Part shown: positions 1-12,882 of the stretch, piece after piece
Numbering within the stretch: position 1 is the first letter of the stretch
How the letters are laid out: each line of letters begins with the position of its first letter
Source of the DNA: Eurosta solidaginis
Taxonomy: Eukaryota; Arthropoda; Insecta; Diptera; Tephritidae
Assembly: GCF_040869045.1 (NCBI RefSeq)
Contig: NC_090319.1
Span: 383,919,601-383,983,600, forward strand
DNA: 64,000 bases
Reading direction: 5' to 3'
Program-made: the position numbers and the translations under genes
The notes under the pieces: generated by a model
The model's input: the letters and a program-made list of their open reading frames with translations, nothing else
Databases searched by the model: none
Told to the model about the DNA's origin: nothing

Positions 1-395
1 TGAAATGCATATATTAGTATGCATATCTTGTGCTTCATTTAATAAGAAAATTCCTACTAGAATGTATACAATGTATGCTATACATGCATGTAAATATAGT
101 ATAGTTCGTTTCATAATTATAGCACAGAAAGTGTATAAATAGTACATTTGAACAACATGAACGAACGAATTATTCTTCCCTATATATAAATAGCTATGCC
201 ATCTTTTATTGTTAAAGAATTATCTCATTTCTCTATTAATCCTTATATTCGGTAGCGAAGAAGTGGACATGATTATTCCCTGATTTTTCCTATTTTCAAT
301 ATATATCTATTCTATTCCCAGATAAGTCCATATACCATTTCTGATCGCTATCCCACTTAAGTTATACTATTATGTGTACAAGTAAAGCTGGGTAT
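1..395. other. AT-rich sequence, nothing recognised
   Basis: No open frame of note, no repeat shared with the rest of the window and no RNA gene signature. It is simple AT-rich flank leading to the first Helentron-like copy. Confidence 0.5.
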
Positions 396-2030
396 AACAA
401 GGAAGGAAGGCTAAGTACGGGTGCAACCAAGCATTACATAGTCAGCTGAGAGCTTTGGGGACAAAATAAGGGAAAATCAACATGTAGGAAAATGAACCTA
501 TGGTAACCCTGGAATGTGTTTGTATAACATGTGTATCAAATGAAAGGTATTAAAGAGTATTTTAAAAGAGAGTGAACCATAGTTTTATGGGTGAACGTCT
601 TTTCGGGAAATCGCCATAAAGGTGGACTAGAGGTAACTCTAGAATGTGTTTTTACGATATGGGTATCAAATGAAAGGTGTTAAGGAGCATTTTAAAAGGG
701 AGTGTCCCTAAGTTGTATATGTGAACGTGTTTTCGGGATATCGACCAAAATGTGGACCGGGTGACCCAGAATATCATCTGTCGCGTACCGCTAATTTATT
801 TATATATGTAATACCATGAAAAGTATTCATGCCAAAATTCCAAGGGCTTTTGATTTCGCCCTGCAGAATTTTTTCATTTTCTTCTACTTAATATGGTAGG
901 TGTCACACCCATTATACATAGTTTTTTCTAAAATTATATTTTGCGTGAATAAACCAATCCAACTACCATGTTTCATCCCTTTTTTTCATATTTGGTATAG
1001 AATTATGAAATCTTTTTTTTTCTTTTTTCGTAATTTTCGATATCGAAAAAGTGGGCGTGGTCATAGTCCGATTTCGGCCATTTTTATACCAAGATAAAGT
1101 GAGTTCAGATAATTACGTGAACAAAGTTTAGTAAAGATATATCGATTTTTGCTCAAGTTGTCGTGTTAACGGCCGAGCGGAAGGACAGACGGTCGACTGT
1201 GTATAAAAACTCCACGTGGCTTTAAACCGATTTCGACCATTTTCACAGAAAACATTTAACACCATAGAGGCTATGCCCTTACCAAATTTTACAAGGATTG
1301 GTAAATTTTTGTTCGACTTATGGCATTAATAGTATACTAGACAAATTAAATGAAAAAGGGCGGAGCCACGCCCATTTTGAAATTTTCTTTTGTTTTTGTA
1401 TTTTGTTGCACCATATCATTATTGGAGTTGAATGTTGACATAAGTTCTTTATATATTGTAAAGATATTCAATTTTTTGTTAAAATTTGACTTAAAAAAAA
1501 TTTTTTTAAGTGGGCGTGTTCGTAATCCGATTTTGCAAATTTTTATTTAGCACAGATATAGCAATAGGAGTAACGTTCTTGCCAAATTTCATCATGACAT
1601 CTTCAACGGCTGCCGAAATACAGCTTGCAAACCTTTTAAATTACCTTCTTTTAACAGTGGGCGGTGCCACGCCCATTTTATTAGTTTTCTATTCTGCGTC
1701 CTAAGGTCAACCTACCTACCAAGTTTCATCGCTTTATCCGCCTTTGATAATGAATTATCGGATTTTTTCGGTTTTTTGAAATTTTCGATATCAAAAAAGT
1801 GGGCGTGGTTATAGTCCGATTTCGTTCATTTTAAATAGCGATCTGGAATGAGCGCCCAGGAACTTACATACCAAATTTCATTAAGAATGAAAATGAATAT
1901 CTTTTTGCACCCAGATCATTTAGATATATAGGAGTCAATATCTACCTCGATTAGTTTATGCCGTTACGGGGTACTGTTATGCGAACAAAATTAATATACT
2001 CTATGCGCGCTGCTCAGCTGAGTATAAAAA
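396..2030 (-). mobile_element. Helentron/DINE-like element, copy A
   Basis: The left end (AACAAGGAAGGAAGGCTAAG) carries the family's terminal motif, a damaged hairpin, and the CAGCTGAGAGCT block. The right end has the inverted partner (CTCAGCTGAGTATAAAAA). The body holds two ~130-bp module units (Helentron-type) near 480-770 and several GTGGGCGTGG / CGATATCGAAAA segments shared with copies B-G. The GGAC tract expected just inside the right end is missing, so this copy has lost it by deletion. No protein is encoded; the family is non-autonomous. Classification as a Helentron-associated element (DINE-1/INE-1 type) follows from end structure and is an inference; MITE is the alternative. Confidence 0.8.
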
Positions 2031-4640
2031 TGTGTGCTATATATACGAGTTGCACTTCAATTTACAAGAATATGTTCTTTATGACAATTTTGCCCCAAAG
2101 CATTTGTACATACAATGGTCATATATTGCGAATGACATCAACTATGAATTAACCAACAATAAGGCAATGTTAGATGTAATGACAACCAAACAATTCCAGA
2201 TTTCCTTTGCATCATACACATAAGCACCCATAACTTGCAAATACTCGACCGTATGTGTGTCACTCACATAGGCATAAGGCAATATTCCGCAAATTATGGG
2301 ATTTCATTGTAGCTGCTCTATTCATATGCAAACAGTGCTTTCAGCAAGCATGCAATCTTGAGTGACCCAAAGGTCACGTGACATCTGCATGATATGTATA
2401 CAATGAGTATGATATTTATGAAAATATGTAAACAATTATATAGGATCAACTGAAATTTTTTAAATATATGTTTTAAGTAAAAATGCATGTTTATTTTTGG
2501 AGTTTTGCAAAAACATCTTTGAGACGTGAAGCATATTTTTAAGAGTTCTTAATTTAACTGCAGTTGCCCTGCATAAATAATTTGAAGCATATTTCACAAA
2601 ATTGTTGTTGCCATTTTTGTTGCAGCAGCTGCAGTGCTTAACACGCTTAACTAAGCGGCCTCTTTAGAGGCAGTTTTCCCCACTGGCTGCTAATATGTAT
2701 ATCTCCTTTAATCGTACTTTCACTTGCTATAATGCTCTTTACATATCCTGATGAAATGAATATTCAGGTGTACTCATCCCTTTGACATTATCCCTTATTA
2801 TGACAAGTCCGGCATTCATATTTAACTGGGTTGTCTATCATACATAACTGACCTGACTTTGGATTATGCTACGATCGGCGTAGATTTTACTATACGTCTA
2901 GAAATATAATAACTATATAAGCCGCTACCAGAACTTTTTAGACAAAACGATTTACCAGAATAATATAGGAATATTTTTGCAGAAAACTCATTTTCGTAAG
3001 GAAGTTTGTTCGAAAAATTAAGCAATCAGAATTTAATACTTTTGTAATACAATAAATACTGGCAAAGAGAGCTCCCGAAAAAGTTAGGTTATGTTGTTGA
3101 CATCACCTTTATTATTGCAATATGTTATATATATGTTGTCGACAAGTTTAACAGGCAGTCGATCCATCCATTATAATGTGTCAACTCAACAGCCTCATCT
3201 GTTGTGTTTATCTCCAAGAAACAGCTGTTTGTCATGTACAACTTATTTAATTTCTGTTTCACAACACTGAGTCCGCATTATATTAAGTATTTAAGTTCTT
3301 CCACTAACTTCTCAATCTTTTTACCTCGTATTACCCTTTTCCCCAAGATTCAAACAGTTTTTCAACAAAATATATTTTGTTTACAATTAATGTTGACAGA
3401 CTCTTTCTTTGTGGATAAGACATGCGTGATAACTTCTGCATAGACGTGAAAATTACAAATGAATGGATCACCTGATTTTAAATTGACTATAGCTGCCTCA
3501 TTATGTCTCTCGTTCTATCACCCACTGAAGATAGCCGACCCTATGCGCCGCCATTTTGAACACCCTGTCAAAACGCTGCCAAAACGCTAAAAAGTAGCCA
3601 TATTGAACATCCTGTCAGGCAGTTGACGCATAAGATATCACACTTGTTTTATCCACAATGGATTTTTTTATACGTAGCGCTGCCACACTTCCTCAAAAAC
3701 TTAACAAGACCTTGAAAAAATGTAATCGAATTTATTTTGTCGACAAATTTTTCTGCCGGTTTTGAAAACCCCGCTTAAACAGACAGTCGCAAAAATAGCC
3801 CTAAATATTTTCATTAAGGCTCTCTTGGTATCTCTATGAAACATGTTGTATTCAGGATATTGTGATAGATACCTATATATGTCGCCTATACAAAGGTTTT
3901 TTGTAATGACACACAACAACATCAACTTGACTAAATAAACTGCATCACTTTTAATTAGAAATTTGGCAATAAAAACGATTTCGTGAAACAAATTGCGACC
4001 TTTGTTTGTGATGGCTCAACCCGAGTCACCCTCAGGTTTCCATATGGCAACATGAAATAACCTTCTTTAAGCACGCCCAAAAATTTACAAAGAATGCAGA
4101 AACCTCGAACAAAAGCTTGGTGTAAACCGCAATATCCAAGCTTCACAATCACACTAGCGTCTTCTTAAAGGAATTTGCTATGTTTAAAGATAGGGTGGCC
4201 AGAATGCTATCCACAGCTGTTACGATCAAAGGCTAAAACGTTTAACCCTACTATTCCTGGACGACCACGTGATGATTTATAGATCCTCCCACCTTTTCTT
4301 TTCGCTCGCCAGAGTCACGACTGCTTCATATGTAAGAGTCTGCTTTGTAACATGATGCATCTCTATAGATAGTGCGTTAATTATTAAACTTCTTTGAATT
4401 GTGTTTTGGGCTACGAAAAAGTAGCAGTAGACAATGCAGTCGCTGAGTTCAAGTGCAAGAAGGAGAAGTAGCATGCTAACGCGCTAATACCCTTTTATTT
4501 TTCAATTAGGGAAAAGCATATAACTTACACTATAAATGTGATGCGAGCGTACTAATTTGCTTATACCTAATGCACCAGTTATGAGCTCTTTTATATGTTA
4601 CGCCACTACGTCTGCGACAATAGCGGTGTCTTGACTTTTA
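2031..4640. other. AT-rich region without recognised genes
   Basis: No supported gene. One local oddity is a pair of imperfect direct repeats, a TTTGAACACCCTGTCA-like unit at about 3552-3568 and again near 3603-3618, separated by two AAAACGCT units. The open frames of 96 and 65 codons on the minus strand at 3701-4152 lack ATG-led structure or any family I recognise. Confidence 0.45.
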
Positions 4641-5290
4641 GTTGAAAGCTACGCCCTCTTTTTATTCCCACCCGTGCTTTGGCATTAATGGTATTATATA
4701 CAGACTACCTAAAAAAGGGACTGGGCCACGCTTATTTTTGTAAATTTTACGAAATTTCAACCCAAATATCGAGATCATCTCCATCAATATTTTGTATTGA
4801 ATTATCCATTTTCCGAAATTTCGCAAACTGATTTTGTTACATGTCATGAAGGAGAACGACAACATCTATGCCAAATTTCAACAGAATAATAAATAACCTT
4901 CTTATTTTAAATGTGGGCGATGCTACACCCATTATTTTAAATTTTAACAAATTTATATCCTTTGTTAAAGAATCAACTTACCTATCAACCCTCATCACTT
5001 CATTTGTATAGGCATTGGCGCACTTTTTCATTTCTCGAAATTTCGATACCGATTTATTTAAAGGTTTTTTGTTAATTTTCATAAAGTATATAGATATGTT
5101 AGCGAAAGCAATCTACGTGCCGAATTTCAACATGATATCTTCAAAGGCTTTTGATTTATGGTTTGAAAAACTCTTAAATTTTCTTCTTCTAAATGTGGGC
5201 GGTTCCAAACCCGTTTTCCGAAGTTTTACAAAATTTATTTTCTGCGTCTTAAGGTGAACTCATGTGTCAAATTTCATCACTTGCATCACC
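4640..5290 (-). repeat. Old, end-less fragment of the Helentron-like family
   Basis: Segments such as CTTTGGCATTAATGGTAT, GCCAAATTTCAACA, AAATGTGGGCGATGC and GATATCTTCAAAGGC occur in the same order as in copies A and B but with far more differences and no recognisable ends. It lies about 140 bp left of copy B. I read it as a much older insertion of the same or a sister family. Confidence 0.6.
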
Positions 5291-5432
5291 ACATGCATCC
5301 TTGTTCATAATTACCGATATTTTTGCATTTGCAAAAAGCAAGTCTGCTTGCACAGCTCACAGCGAACATACACACGAACTGCATTTTCAACCTCACCATT
5401 TTCTTATAACACGCCCAAAGAAGTATAACTTC

Positions 5433-7125
5433 AACAAGTAAGGAAGGCAAAGTTCGGGTGTAGCCCAACATTACATACTCAGCTGAGAGCTCTGGAGACA
5501 AAATAAGGGAAAATCACTAGGTAGGAAAATGAACCTAGGGTAACCCTGGAATGTGTTTGTATGACATTGGTATCAAACGGAAGGTATTAAAGACTATTTT
5601 AAAAGGGAGTGGGCCTTAGGTCTATAGGTGGGCTCATTTTCGGGATATCGCCATAAAGGTGAACAGGGGTGACTCTATAATGTGTTTGTACGATACGGGT
5701 ACCAAATTAAAGGTAGTAATGGAACCATCATTAAAAGGGAGTGTCCCTTAGTTGTATATGTGAAGGCGTTTTCGAGATATCGAAAAATATGTGGGCTAGG
5801 GTGACCCAGAACATCATCTGTTGGGTACCGCTAATTTATTTATTATATATAGTACCACGAACAGTATTCCTGCCATGATCCCAAGGGCTTTTGATTGCGC
5901 CCTGAGGAACTTTTCATTTTCTTCTACTTAATATGGTAGGTGTCACACCCATTTCACAAAGTTTTTTCTAAAGTTATATTTTGCGTGAATAAACCAATTC
6001 AATTATAATATTTCAACTCTTTTTTCATATTTGGTATAGAATTATGGCGTTTTTTTCATTTTTCGTAATTTTCGATATCGAAAAAGTAGGCGTGGCCATA
6101 GTCGGATTTCGGCCATTTTTATACCAAAATAAAGTGAGTTCAGATAAGTACGTGAACTAAGTTTAGTTAAGATATATCGATTTTTGCTCAAGTTATCGTG
6201 ACAACGGCCGAGCGGAAGGACAGACGGTCGACTGTGTATAAAAACTGGGCGTAGTTTCAACGGATTTCACCCTTTTCCACAGAAAACAGTTATCGTCCTA
6301 GAATCTAAGCCCCTACCAAATTTCACAAGGATTGGAAAATTTTTGTGCGACTTATAACATTAAAAGTATTCTAGATAAATTAAATGAAAAAGAGCGGAGT
6401 CACGCCCATTTTGAAATTTTCTTTTATTTTCGTATTTTGTTGCACCATATCATTATTGGAATTGAATGTTGACCTAATTTACTTATATACTGTAAAGATA
6501 TTTAATTTTTTTGTTAAAATTTTACTTTTAAATATTTTTTTTTAAAGTGGGCGTGTTCGTCATCCGATTTTGCAAATTTTTATTTAGTACACATATAGTA
6601 ATAGGAGTAACGCTCCTACCAAAGTTTGTCATGATGTCTTCAACGGCTGCCAAATTACAGCTTGCAAAACTTTTAAATTACCTTCCTTTAAAAGTGGGCG
6701 GTGCCGCGCCCATTATCCAAATTTTACTGATTTTTTATTCTGCATCAAAAGGTCAACCCACCTACCAAGTTTCATCGCTTTATCCGTCTTTAGTAATGAA
6801 TTATCGCATTTTTTCCGTTTTTCGAAATTTTCGATATCGAAAAAGTGGGCGTGGTTATAGTCCGTTTATTTTAAACCGCGGTCCGAGATGAGTGCCCAGG
6901 AACCTACGTACCCAATTTCATCACTATGCCTCAAAATTTACTCAAGTTATCGTGTTAACGGACAGACGGACGGACGAACATGGCTAAATGAATCTCTTTC
7001 TTCGTCCTGATCATTTTGATATATAGAAGTCTATATCAATCTCCATTAGTTTATGCCGTTACGGATTACGGTTATGCGAACAAAATTAAGATACTCTGTG
7101 AGCTCTGCTCAGCTGAGTATAAAAA
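5433..7125 (-). mobile_element. Helentron/DINE-like element, copy B (near full length)
   Basis: Starts AACAAGTAAGGAAGG, then the GTTCGGGTG hairpin arm and ACTCAGCTGAGAGCTC block. Ends GAGCTCTGCTCAGCTGAGTA followed by TAAAAA. A GGACAGACGGACGGACGAAC tract sits at 6959-6978, about 145 bp from the right end, the position it holds in Drosophila DINE-1. There are two ~130-bp module units at about 5520-5820. The 1.69-kb body has no coding capacity; the 114-codon frame inside it is composed of the family's repeat sequence. Confidence 0.82.
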
Positions 7126-7377
7126 TTACGTATTAAGTAATTACACCTTTCGAAGTGATATCAAAACTATCTTTGTTGTAAACGTTATTGCTTGTTGTAT
7201 TGAGTAATGAGAGATATGAACAGTAAGCCCCCGTAATGTGGTAGTAGAATGATTCTTCTTTGTTTGTGTGTGTACAAGTATACTGCAGGTGTCCCATACT
7301 GAGACTAAAATACTAGTAGCCTATGTTTCATTATCGTTGTATTTGTCATACAAATAAAGTGGTATATTAAACTTGGT

Positions 7378-7500
7378 TCTAATCCCCAAATTGGAAGGCA
7401 TTGAAGGAGAAGATATAAATCCACCAGTAAGTATACCGAAATGACCAACATTGCACTTTAATGTATGAAAAAGAGCCTGTCCGACGGTTCCGGTAGAAAT
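7378..7500. repeat. Short repeat fragment (CCACCAGTAAGTATACCGAA type) plus one minisatellite unit
   Basis: The stretch GGAGAAGATATAAATCCACC to ATACCGAAATGACCA matches the start of the fragment at 43440-43740 and part of 56750-56850. It is followed at 7469 by a single CTGTCCGACGGTTCCGGTA unit, the same unit that makes the array at 8545-8840. Confidence 0.4.
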
Positions 7501-7557
7501 AAAGAGCAGACCAATCCGACACTAAGAGTCAAGGCATAAACAAGTACGATTTGTCTC

Positions 7558-7680
7558 TCCATAGGATTTGCTCAAGCAAAAGTGATCACTCCAACACATA
7601 AAAAGAGAGCAAGACTGGCTATAGTCGCATAGGTACTCCTTTGCGACTCATTCCAGTTTCATCCTAGACTGCTAAAGAAA
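7558..7680 (+). repeat. Unclassified repeat, copy 1
   Basis: Aligns by eye with 9472-9585 over about 115 bp: shared blocks TGCTCAA-CAAAAG, AAAGAGA-CAA-ACTG, GTCGCAT and ATCCTAGACT in the same order and spacing. The two copies differ at many positions, so the duplication is old. Confidence 0.5.
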
Positions 7681-8544
7681 ACGCAGAGTGATTGCTTATG
7701 TTCGCTTAGAGTATTTTTGAAGAAAACCAATACACAAGCACGAATTTGCAATCATTACGTAAATTTTGTCCAAAGTTTTCGGTTAAAAAAGTATGTTTCG
7801 TAGTTCACTTATCAGACTCTACGTAGTTGTCATCGTTATACTTACCTATGAACATGATTAGTTGCATTGCATAACGGTACACATTTGAGTACCCACTAAC
7901 ATATTCAACATTTTATTAGCGCAATAAATGAAATCCAATCAACATTAATGAAAATATTGGCTAAAATGTGTTAAAGTGTATGATGCGCAGCTCTAAAAAA
8001 AACGAAAAAACCTCTTTATTTATATATAAACATATTTGGAAAACATGCGCTAACTCCACTGCCATTGCGCGAAAATGCAATTCATTCATTTAAAGTAATC
8101 ATAAAAATTGATGCGTTCACTGCAACCGCAATCACCTCGCAATCACCAAGAGAAAACTGTTATAACTCAGCAAAAAATCATGCGATTATGATAATAAGAG
8201 AGTGATCTGCGATTTATCTCTTTTGTCTTTATTGGGGTATAATTTATCCCCTCTAGTCCCTTTTTGATACTGTTGGGATAAGTCAGTTTGGAACTTCTGT
8301 GGCAAATTTTAATAAACAATAAAAAAAAACACGAAATAAAATGGGTAAAATAAAACAAAAATTAACTGGATATGAAACGAATTATTTCATAAATATTGGG
8401 AGCCGCAAACCGAGCCTAAGATATCAGTATCCTAGGTTTCACTAAAGCAGGATTTGTTTTTTTTTTTTATATTGTTCTTCAATACCAATACGAAAAATAA
8501 AAGAAAAATATTGTTAAAGTTAAAAGAAATTTTAACTCGGTTAG

Positions 8545-8840
8545 AAGTCCTGTATGGGTAGAAAGAGGGATTATCCGACAGTACTCGTAGGTTAAGAAAA
8601 AGTATCTGTCCGATAGCACCCGTAGAATTCTGCCCGACAGTAATTAAACTGGTACAAGGAGGACCTGTCCAACATCACCCGTTGTGGTACAAAGGGGACC
8701 TTCGGACAGTACCCCTTAAGAATATAAATCAGAGTAGAAAAATGATCTGTCCGCCAGTTTCCGTAGGGGTACAACAGAGACCTGACCGCCACTACCCATA
8801 GGGGTACATAGTGGTCCTGTCAGACAGTGACCGCTCAGGT
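8545..8840. repeat. Degenerate minisatellite, CTGTCCGACAGTACCCGTA unit
   Basis: About eight imperfect units with cores near 8568, 8607, 8630, 8665, 8700, 8746, 8785 and 8816, spaced 25-45 bp, each with a CTGTCCGACAGTACCCGTA-like core followed by a GGGTACAAAGGGGAC-like spacer. The open frames here are artefacts of the periodicity. An isolated unit lies 1.1 kb upstream at 7469. Confidence 0.7.
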
Positions 8841-9180
8841 TTTCTGCGCCAATTTATTTTTAAAACTTCTTTGGTGAACTATGGTCAACTATGGTCTGGT
8901 AAAGGTCTTGCCAAACCCGACAAAACGACATCGAAAAAATATCAATCGCTTTTAGCGATAAAGTTTTGTCGGAACCGAATGCATTTTGTCGACAATTCAT
9001 AATTTGACCTTCGCCTAGCAATGCTAACACGAGTAATAAGGCGAGCGCACAAACATAAAAACCGCAGCCGTTTATGAAGCCATCAAACAGGAGCACTTCA
9101 AAGCAGAATAATGCCCAGTAGGCATTGCAGAAATTGTGAAAATCAAAAAGGAATCTTCATAATCAACTTTTATAGTTTTA

Positions 9181-9465
9181 CTAGCAGACCCGGCAGACGT
9201 TATTCTGCCCTAAATTTGGTCTATCTGCATACATTTTAATAAGCTTTTTCCGTCTAACTCTGCCCTGGCCCCTCTACACCTTTTTCCTCATCTTTGTATT
9301 CGCTCCTTCCTCCGTATTTTCGCTTCATCTTCTCCATCTTCGTCTCATTCTATCTCTTTGTCAGTCTCAGTCTCCTTCTCTCTTTTCTCTTCTCTGAAGT
9401 TTTGCTCATTCTTCTTCATATCTTATTGCCATTCCAAGAGGGTGATATGTATTTTGTTCCAATTA
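9181..9465 (-). mobile_element. Helitron fragment, 3' end only
   Basis: On the minus strand it ends GGGTCTGCTAG immediately before T, the CTRR-type Helitron 3' terminus, preceded by a short hairpin (GCAGAAT with TCTGC). The next ~280 bp, including a pyrimidine-rich tract and GAGGGTGATATGTATTTTGT, match the 3' part of the complete element at 44900-45984. The 5' part is absent; homology stops near 9465. Confidence 0.75.
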
Positions 9466-9471
9466 GTCTAT

Positions 9472-9585
9472 TCATAGGACATGCTCAAACAAAAGGGAAC
9501 AGTTCAACTCATACAAAGAGATCAAAACTGAGATTGGTCGCATTCTCTTTTGCGGTTTCTTCCGGATTTATCCTAGACTAATCGC
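9472..9585 (+). repeat. Unclassified repeat, copy 2
   Basis: Diverged partner of 7558-7680, sitting directly against the truncated end of the Helitron fragment. The Helitron may have inserted into, or been broken at, this repeat. Confidence 0.5.
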
Positions 9586-10119
9586 ATTTTTTGTTTGGGA
9601 AGTACAACATTATATATTTGATAACATTAAAATGTCATTTCAAAAATTATATTTGTGTGTGTGGTTCGGTTATCGGTATAACTACTCCAAAGTCACCCCA
9701 CTCTCAAATATCTATACCAATTCACCATCATTACCTTTTTTGTCCTGGTATCATAGTCCAATGCATACGTTTCGAAGTGTTAAATACAAAAGTGGTAACG
9801 AATTCGTGTGAGAGGGATAAATTGTGATAACTTCGAAGTTGTCGGTGAATTTTTACCCAGCTGAATGCTTTACCGCGAAATGATTAGCTTCCGTCGACAC
9901 AGTCGAATTGACTTATGTCAACATCAACAACATACACACTACAAAATGCAACAGAGTATTTTAAAGTTTGTCACACCGTGTGCCATAGTAAATCAGCATA
10001 AAATTCAGGCGAAAAAATGTGTAAAAAAAAGTAAATAAACGCAGGAAAGTGGAAAAGAGTAATGCGAGAATAAATGTGGGACGGTTAAAAAAAAATTGAA
10101 TTTCCTAAAAAATAAATAT
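9586..10119. other. AT-rich sequence, nothing recognised
   Basis: No gene, repeat or RNA signature seen. An A-rich stretch at 10087-10120 precedes the next element. Confidence 0.45.
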
Positions 10120-11670
10120 AACAAGTAAGGAAGGCTAAGTTCGGGTGTAACCGAACATTACATACTCAGTTGAGAGCTGTGGAGACAAAGTAAGGGAAAA
10201 TCACCATTTAGCAAAATTAACCTAGGGTAACCCTGGAATGTGTTTGTATGACATGTGTATCAAATGGAAGGTATTAAAGAGTATTTTAAGAGGAAGTGGG
10301 CCATAGTTCTATAGATGGACGCCATTTACGGATATCGCCATAAAGGTGGACCAGGCCTGACTCTAGAATTTGTTTGTACGATATGGGTATCAAATGAAAG
10401 ATATTAATAAGTATTTTAAAAGGGAGTGGGCCTTAGTTCTATAGGTGGATGCCTTTTCGAGATATCGCCATAAAGGTGGGCCATTGGTGACTCAAAATTT
10501 TTTTTGTACGATATGGGTATCAAACGAAAGGTTTTAATGAGTATTTTAAAAAGGAGTGGTGGTAGTTGTATATGTGAAGGCGTTTTCGAGATATCGATCA
10601 AAATATGGACCAGGGTGATCCAGAACTTCATCTGTCGGGTACCGCTAATTTATTTATATATGTAATACCACGAACAGTATTCCTTCCAAGATTTCAAGGG
10701 CTTTTGATTTCGCCCTGCAAAACTTTTTCATTTTCTTCTACTTAATATGGTAGGTTTCACACCCATTTTACCAAGTTCTTTTCTAAAGTTATATTTTGCG
10801 TCAACAGACCAATACAATTACCATGTTTCATCCCTTTTTTCGTATTTGGTATATATTTATGGCATTTTTTTCATTTTTCGTAATTTTCGATATCGAAAAA
10901 GTGGGCGTGGTCATAGTCGCATTTCGGCCATATTTTACACCAATACAAAGTGAGTTCAGATAAGTACGTGAACTGAGTTTAGTAAAAGATATATCAATTT
11001 TTGCTCAAGTTATCGTGTTAACGGCCGAGGGGAAGGACAAACGGTCGACTGTGTATAAAAACTAGGCGTGGCTTCAACCGATTTCACCCTTTTTCACAGA
11101 AAACAGTTATCGTCCTAGTACTACATATAGTAATAAGAGTAACGTTCCTGCCAAATTTCATCATGATATCTTCAACGACTGCCAAATTACAGCTTGCAAA
11201 ACTTCTAAATTACCTTCTTTTAGAAGTGGGCGGTGCCACGCCTATTGTCCAAAATTTTACTAGTTTTCTATTCTGCGTCGTAAGTTCAACTCACCTACCA
11301 AGTTTCATCGCTTATTCCGTATTTGGTAATGAATTACCACACTTTTTCGATTTTTCGAAATTTTCGATATCGAAAAATTGGGCGTGGTTATTGTCCGATA
11401 TCCGATTTTAAATAGCGATCTGAGAAGAGTGGCCAGGAGCCTACATACCAAATTTCATCAAGATACCTCAAAATTTACTCAAGTTATCGTGTTAACGGAC
11501 AGACGGACGGACGGACGGACGGGCATGGCTCAATCGAATTTTTTTTCGATACTGATGATTTTGATATATGGAAGTCTATATCTATCTCGATTCCTTTATA
11601 CCTGTACAACCAACCGTTATCCAATCAAAATTAATATACTCTGTGAGCTCTGCTCAACTGAGTATAAAAA
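10120..11670 (-). mobile_element. Helentron/DINE-like element, copy C
   Basis: The left end AACAAGTAAGGAAGGCTAAG with intact GTTCGG/CCGAAC hairpin and the right end GCTCAACTGAGTATAAAAAA are both present. The GGAC tract at 11499-11524 is the longest in the window. Three ~130-bp module units lie at about 10210-10620. Compared with copy B it lacks roughly 300 bp around 11115 (the join is at CGTCCTAGTACTACATATAG). No coding capacity. Confidence 0.82.
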
Positions 11671-12424
11671 AACTTGATAAATGAAAATGGTGCTGTGAAA
11701 TCGGCAACAAAAAATTATATTAAATGAAAACCAAAGAAACTGCTCATACAAAATAGCTACAGTTTGCCAAATGGCGCACAAAAACCGTGCAGCATTGCTT
11801 GCCACCGCAAAACAGCGTAGAATTGCAGCAACGGAAATGGGGATTTTATGAAAAATGTGCTGCAAAAATGTTCACAAACTTATACGAGTGGTATGCATGA
11901 AGATGTGTTTATAAGCGAATGCTATGTGCAAATATGAATGAAAAATACGTGCACGAAAAAAAAAATCATATATGTATTTCCAATTGAATAGAGAGTATCC
12001 AATTTTGGTTTTGCTTCCCACTTTCTTTATACCCGGCATGTACTTGCCCAAAAGGGTATTAGAATTTCGATCGGAAAACTGTTTACGCAATATCACAAGG
12101 AATCGAGAAATATATATGTATACTTCCTTATATCAAAATTTACAAGCATCGATACAGGATTTCGATTGAGCCATGTCCGCCCGTCTGTTCGTTCGCTTGC
12201 ACGATCACTGGACTAAAAATTTCGAAAAATGCATTAATTTACTATCAAAAACAGATAAATTCATGAAATATTGGGGACAACAGAGGGGTTTATATCAGAA
12301 AAAAAATAATTTTGGGCTGATTGAGAAGAGTCTCGTTGTCTTCTTATTAGCAACAACGGATAGCGGCTATTGTTTTATTATCGGCTTTTAATCGGGTTAT
12401 ATTTTGTTAACTTAAATACTTGCT
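11671..12424. other. AT-rich region, nothing recognised
   Basis: Holds no supported gene. CGATTGAGCCATGTCCGCCCGTCTGTTCG-like sequence at about 12163-12192 resembles the start of the GGAC/CCGT tract region of the Helentron-like family and may be a scrap of it, but no end follows. Confidence 0.4.
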
Positions 12425-12882
12425 ATCGCTGAGTCAGCGAGCCAAAAGGCTCGCCAATGGCTTCTTCGCTCTGCTAAGTGGCACCAATTAGCCACGCCAA
12501 GATAATATAAATAATTTTCCACCCGGCCCTTCCAGCGGAGTGGGGGACGCCCTCTTCACCTGCTTCCAAAGGCGGGTTCCGATAATAAATATTACTTTCT
12601 TAGACGGAGCATCATTTTCCATTCGCATAGGCCACGTTCTAGCCAGCGAATCCGCTGCGTTTTTATTCGCTGGACTATGTTGATGTCTGCATAAAGCTCA
12701 CACAGCCCTTCACCAAATCTTCTTCGGCACTCGCCGTCACCAACGCATAGAGGTCAGTAAATCTTTCGAAAAACTTGTCTCTCAAACATTCCCATAGCCC
12801 TTTCTTCTGATGTTGTCATGGTCCATGCTTCTGAACCATATAGCAGTACGGGTACGATAAGTGTTTTTTAGAGCATGATTTT
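12425..12882 (-). pseudogene. RTE-type LINE fragment, 3' coding end
   Basis: The minus strand matches, block for block, the C-terminal part of the RTE reverse transcriptase at 15828-17013, from the GCGGAGCGAAG-like end through the region for LRWLGHV and FERKVLRKIYG up to the LLYGAEAWTM-like segment. Frameshifts and internal changes remove any long frame. The match stops near 12882, where an AT-rich minisatellite begins. It is an independent or duplicated dead copy; more diverged than the one at 15.8 kb. Confidence 0.75.

Noticed and set aside
3701..4152. Two adjacent minus-strand frames (96 and 65 codons) considered as a decayed transposase
   Set aside because: No DDE or other motif visible and no inverted termini around them.
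8545..8840. CRISPR-like repeat array
   Set aside because: Repeat cores are variable, spacing is uneven and the genome is eukaryotic; it is a degenerate minisatellite.
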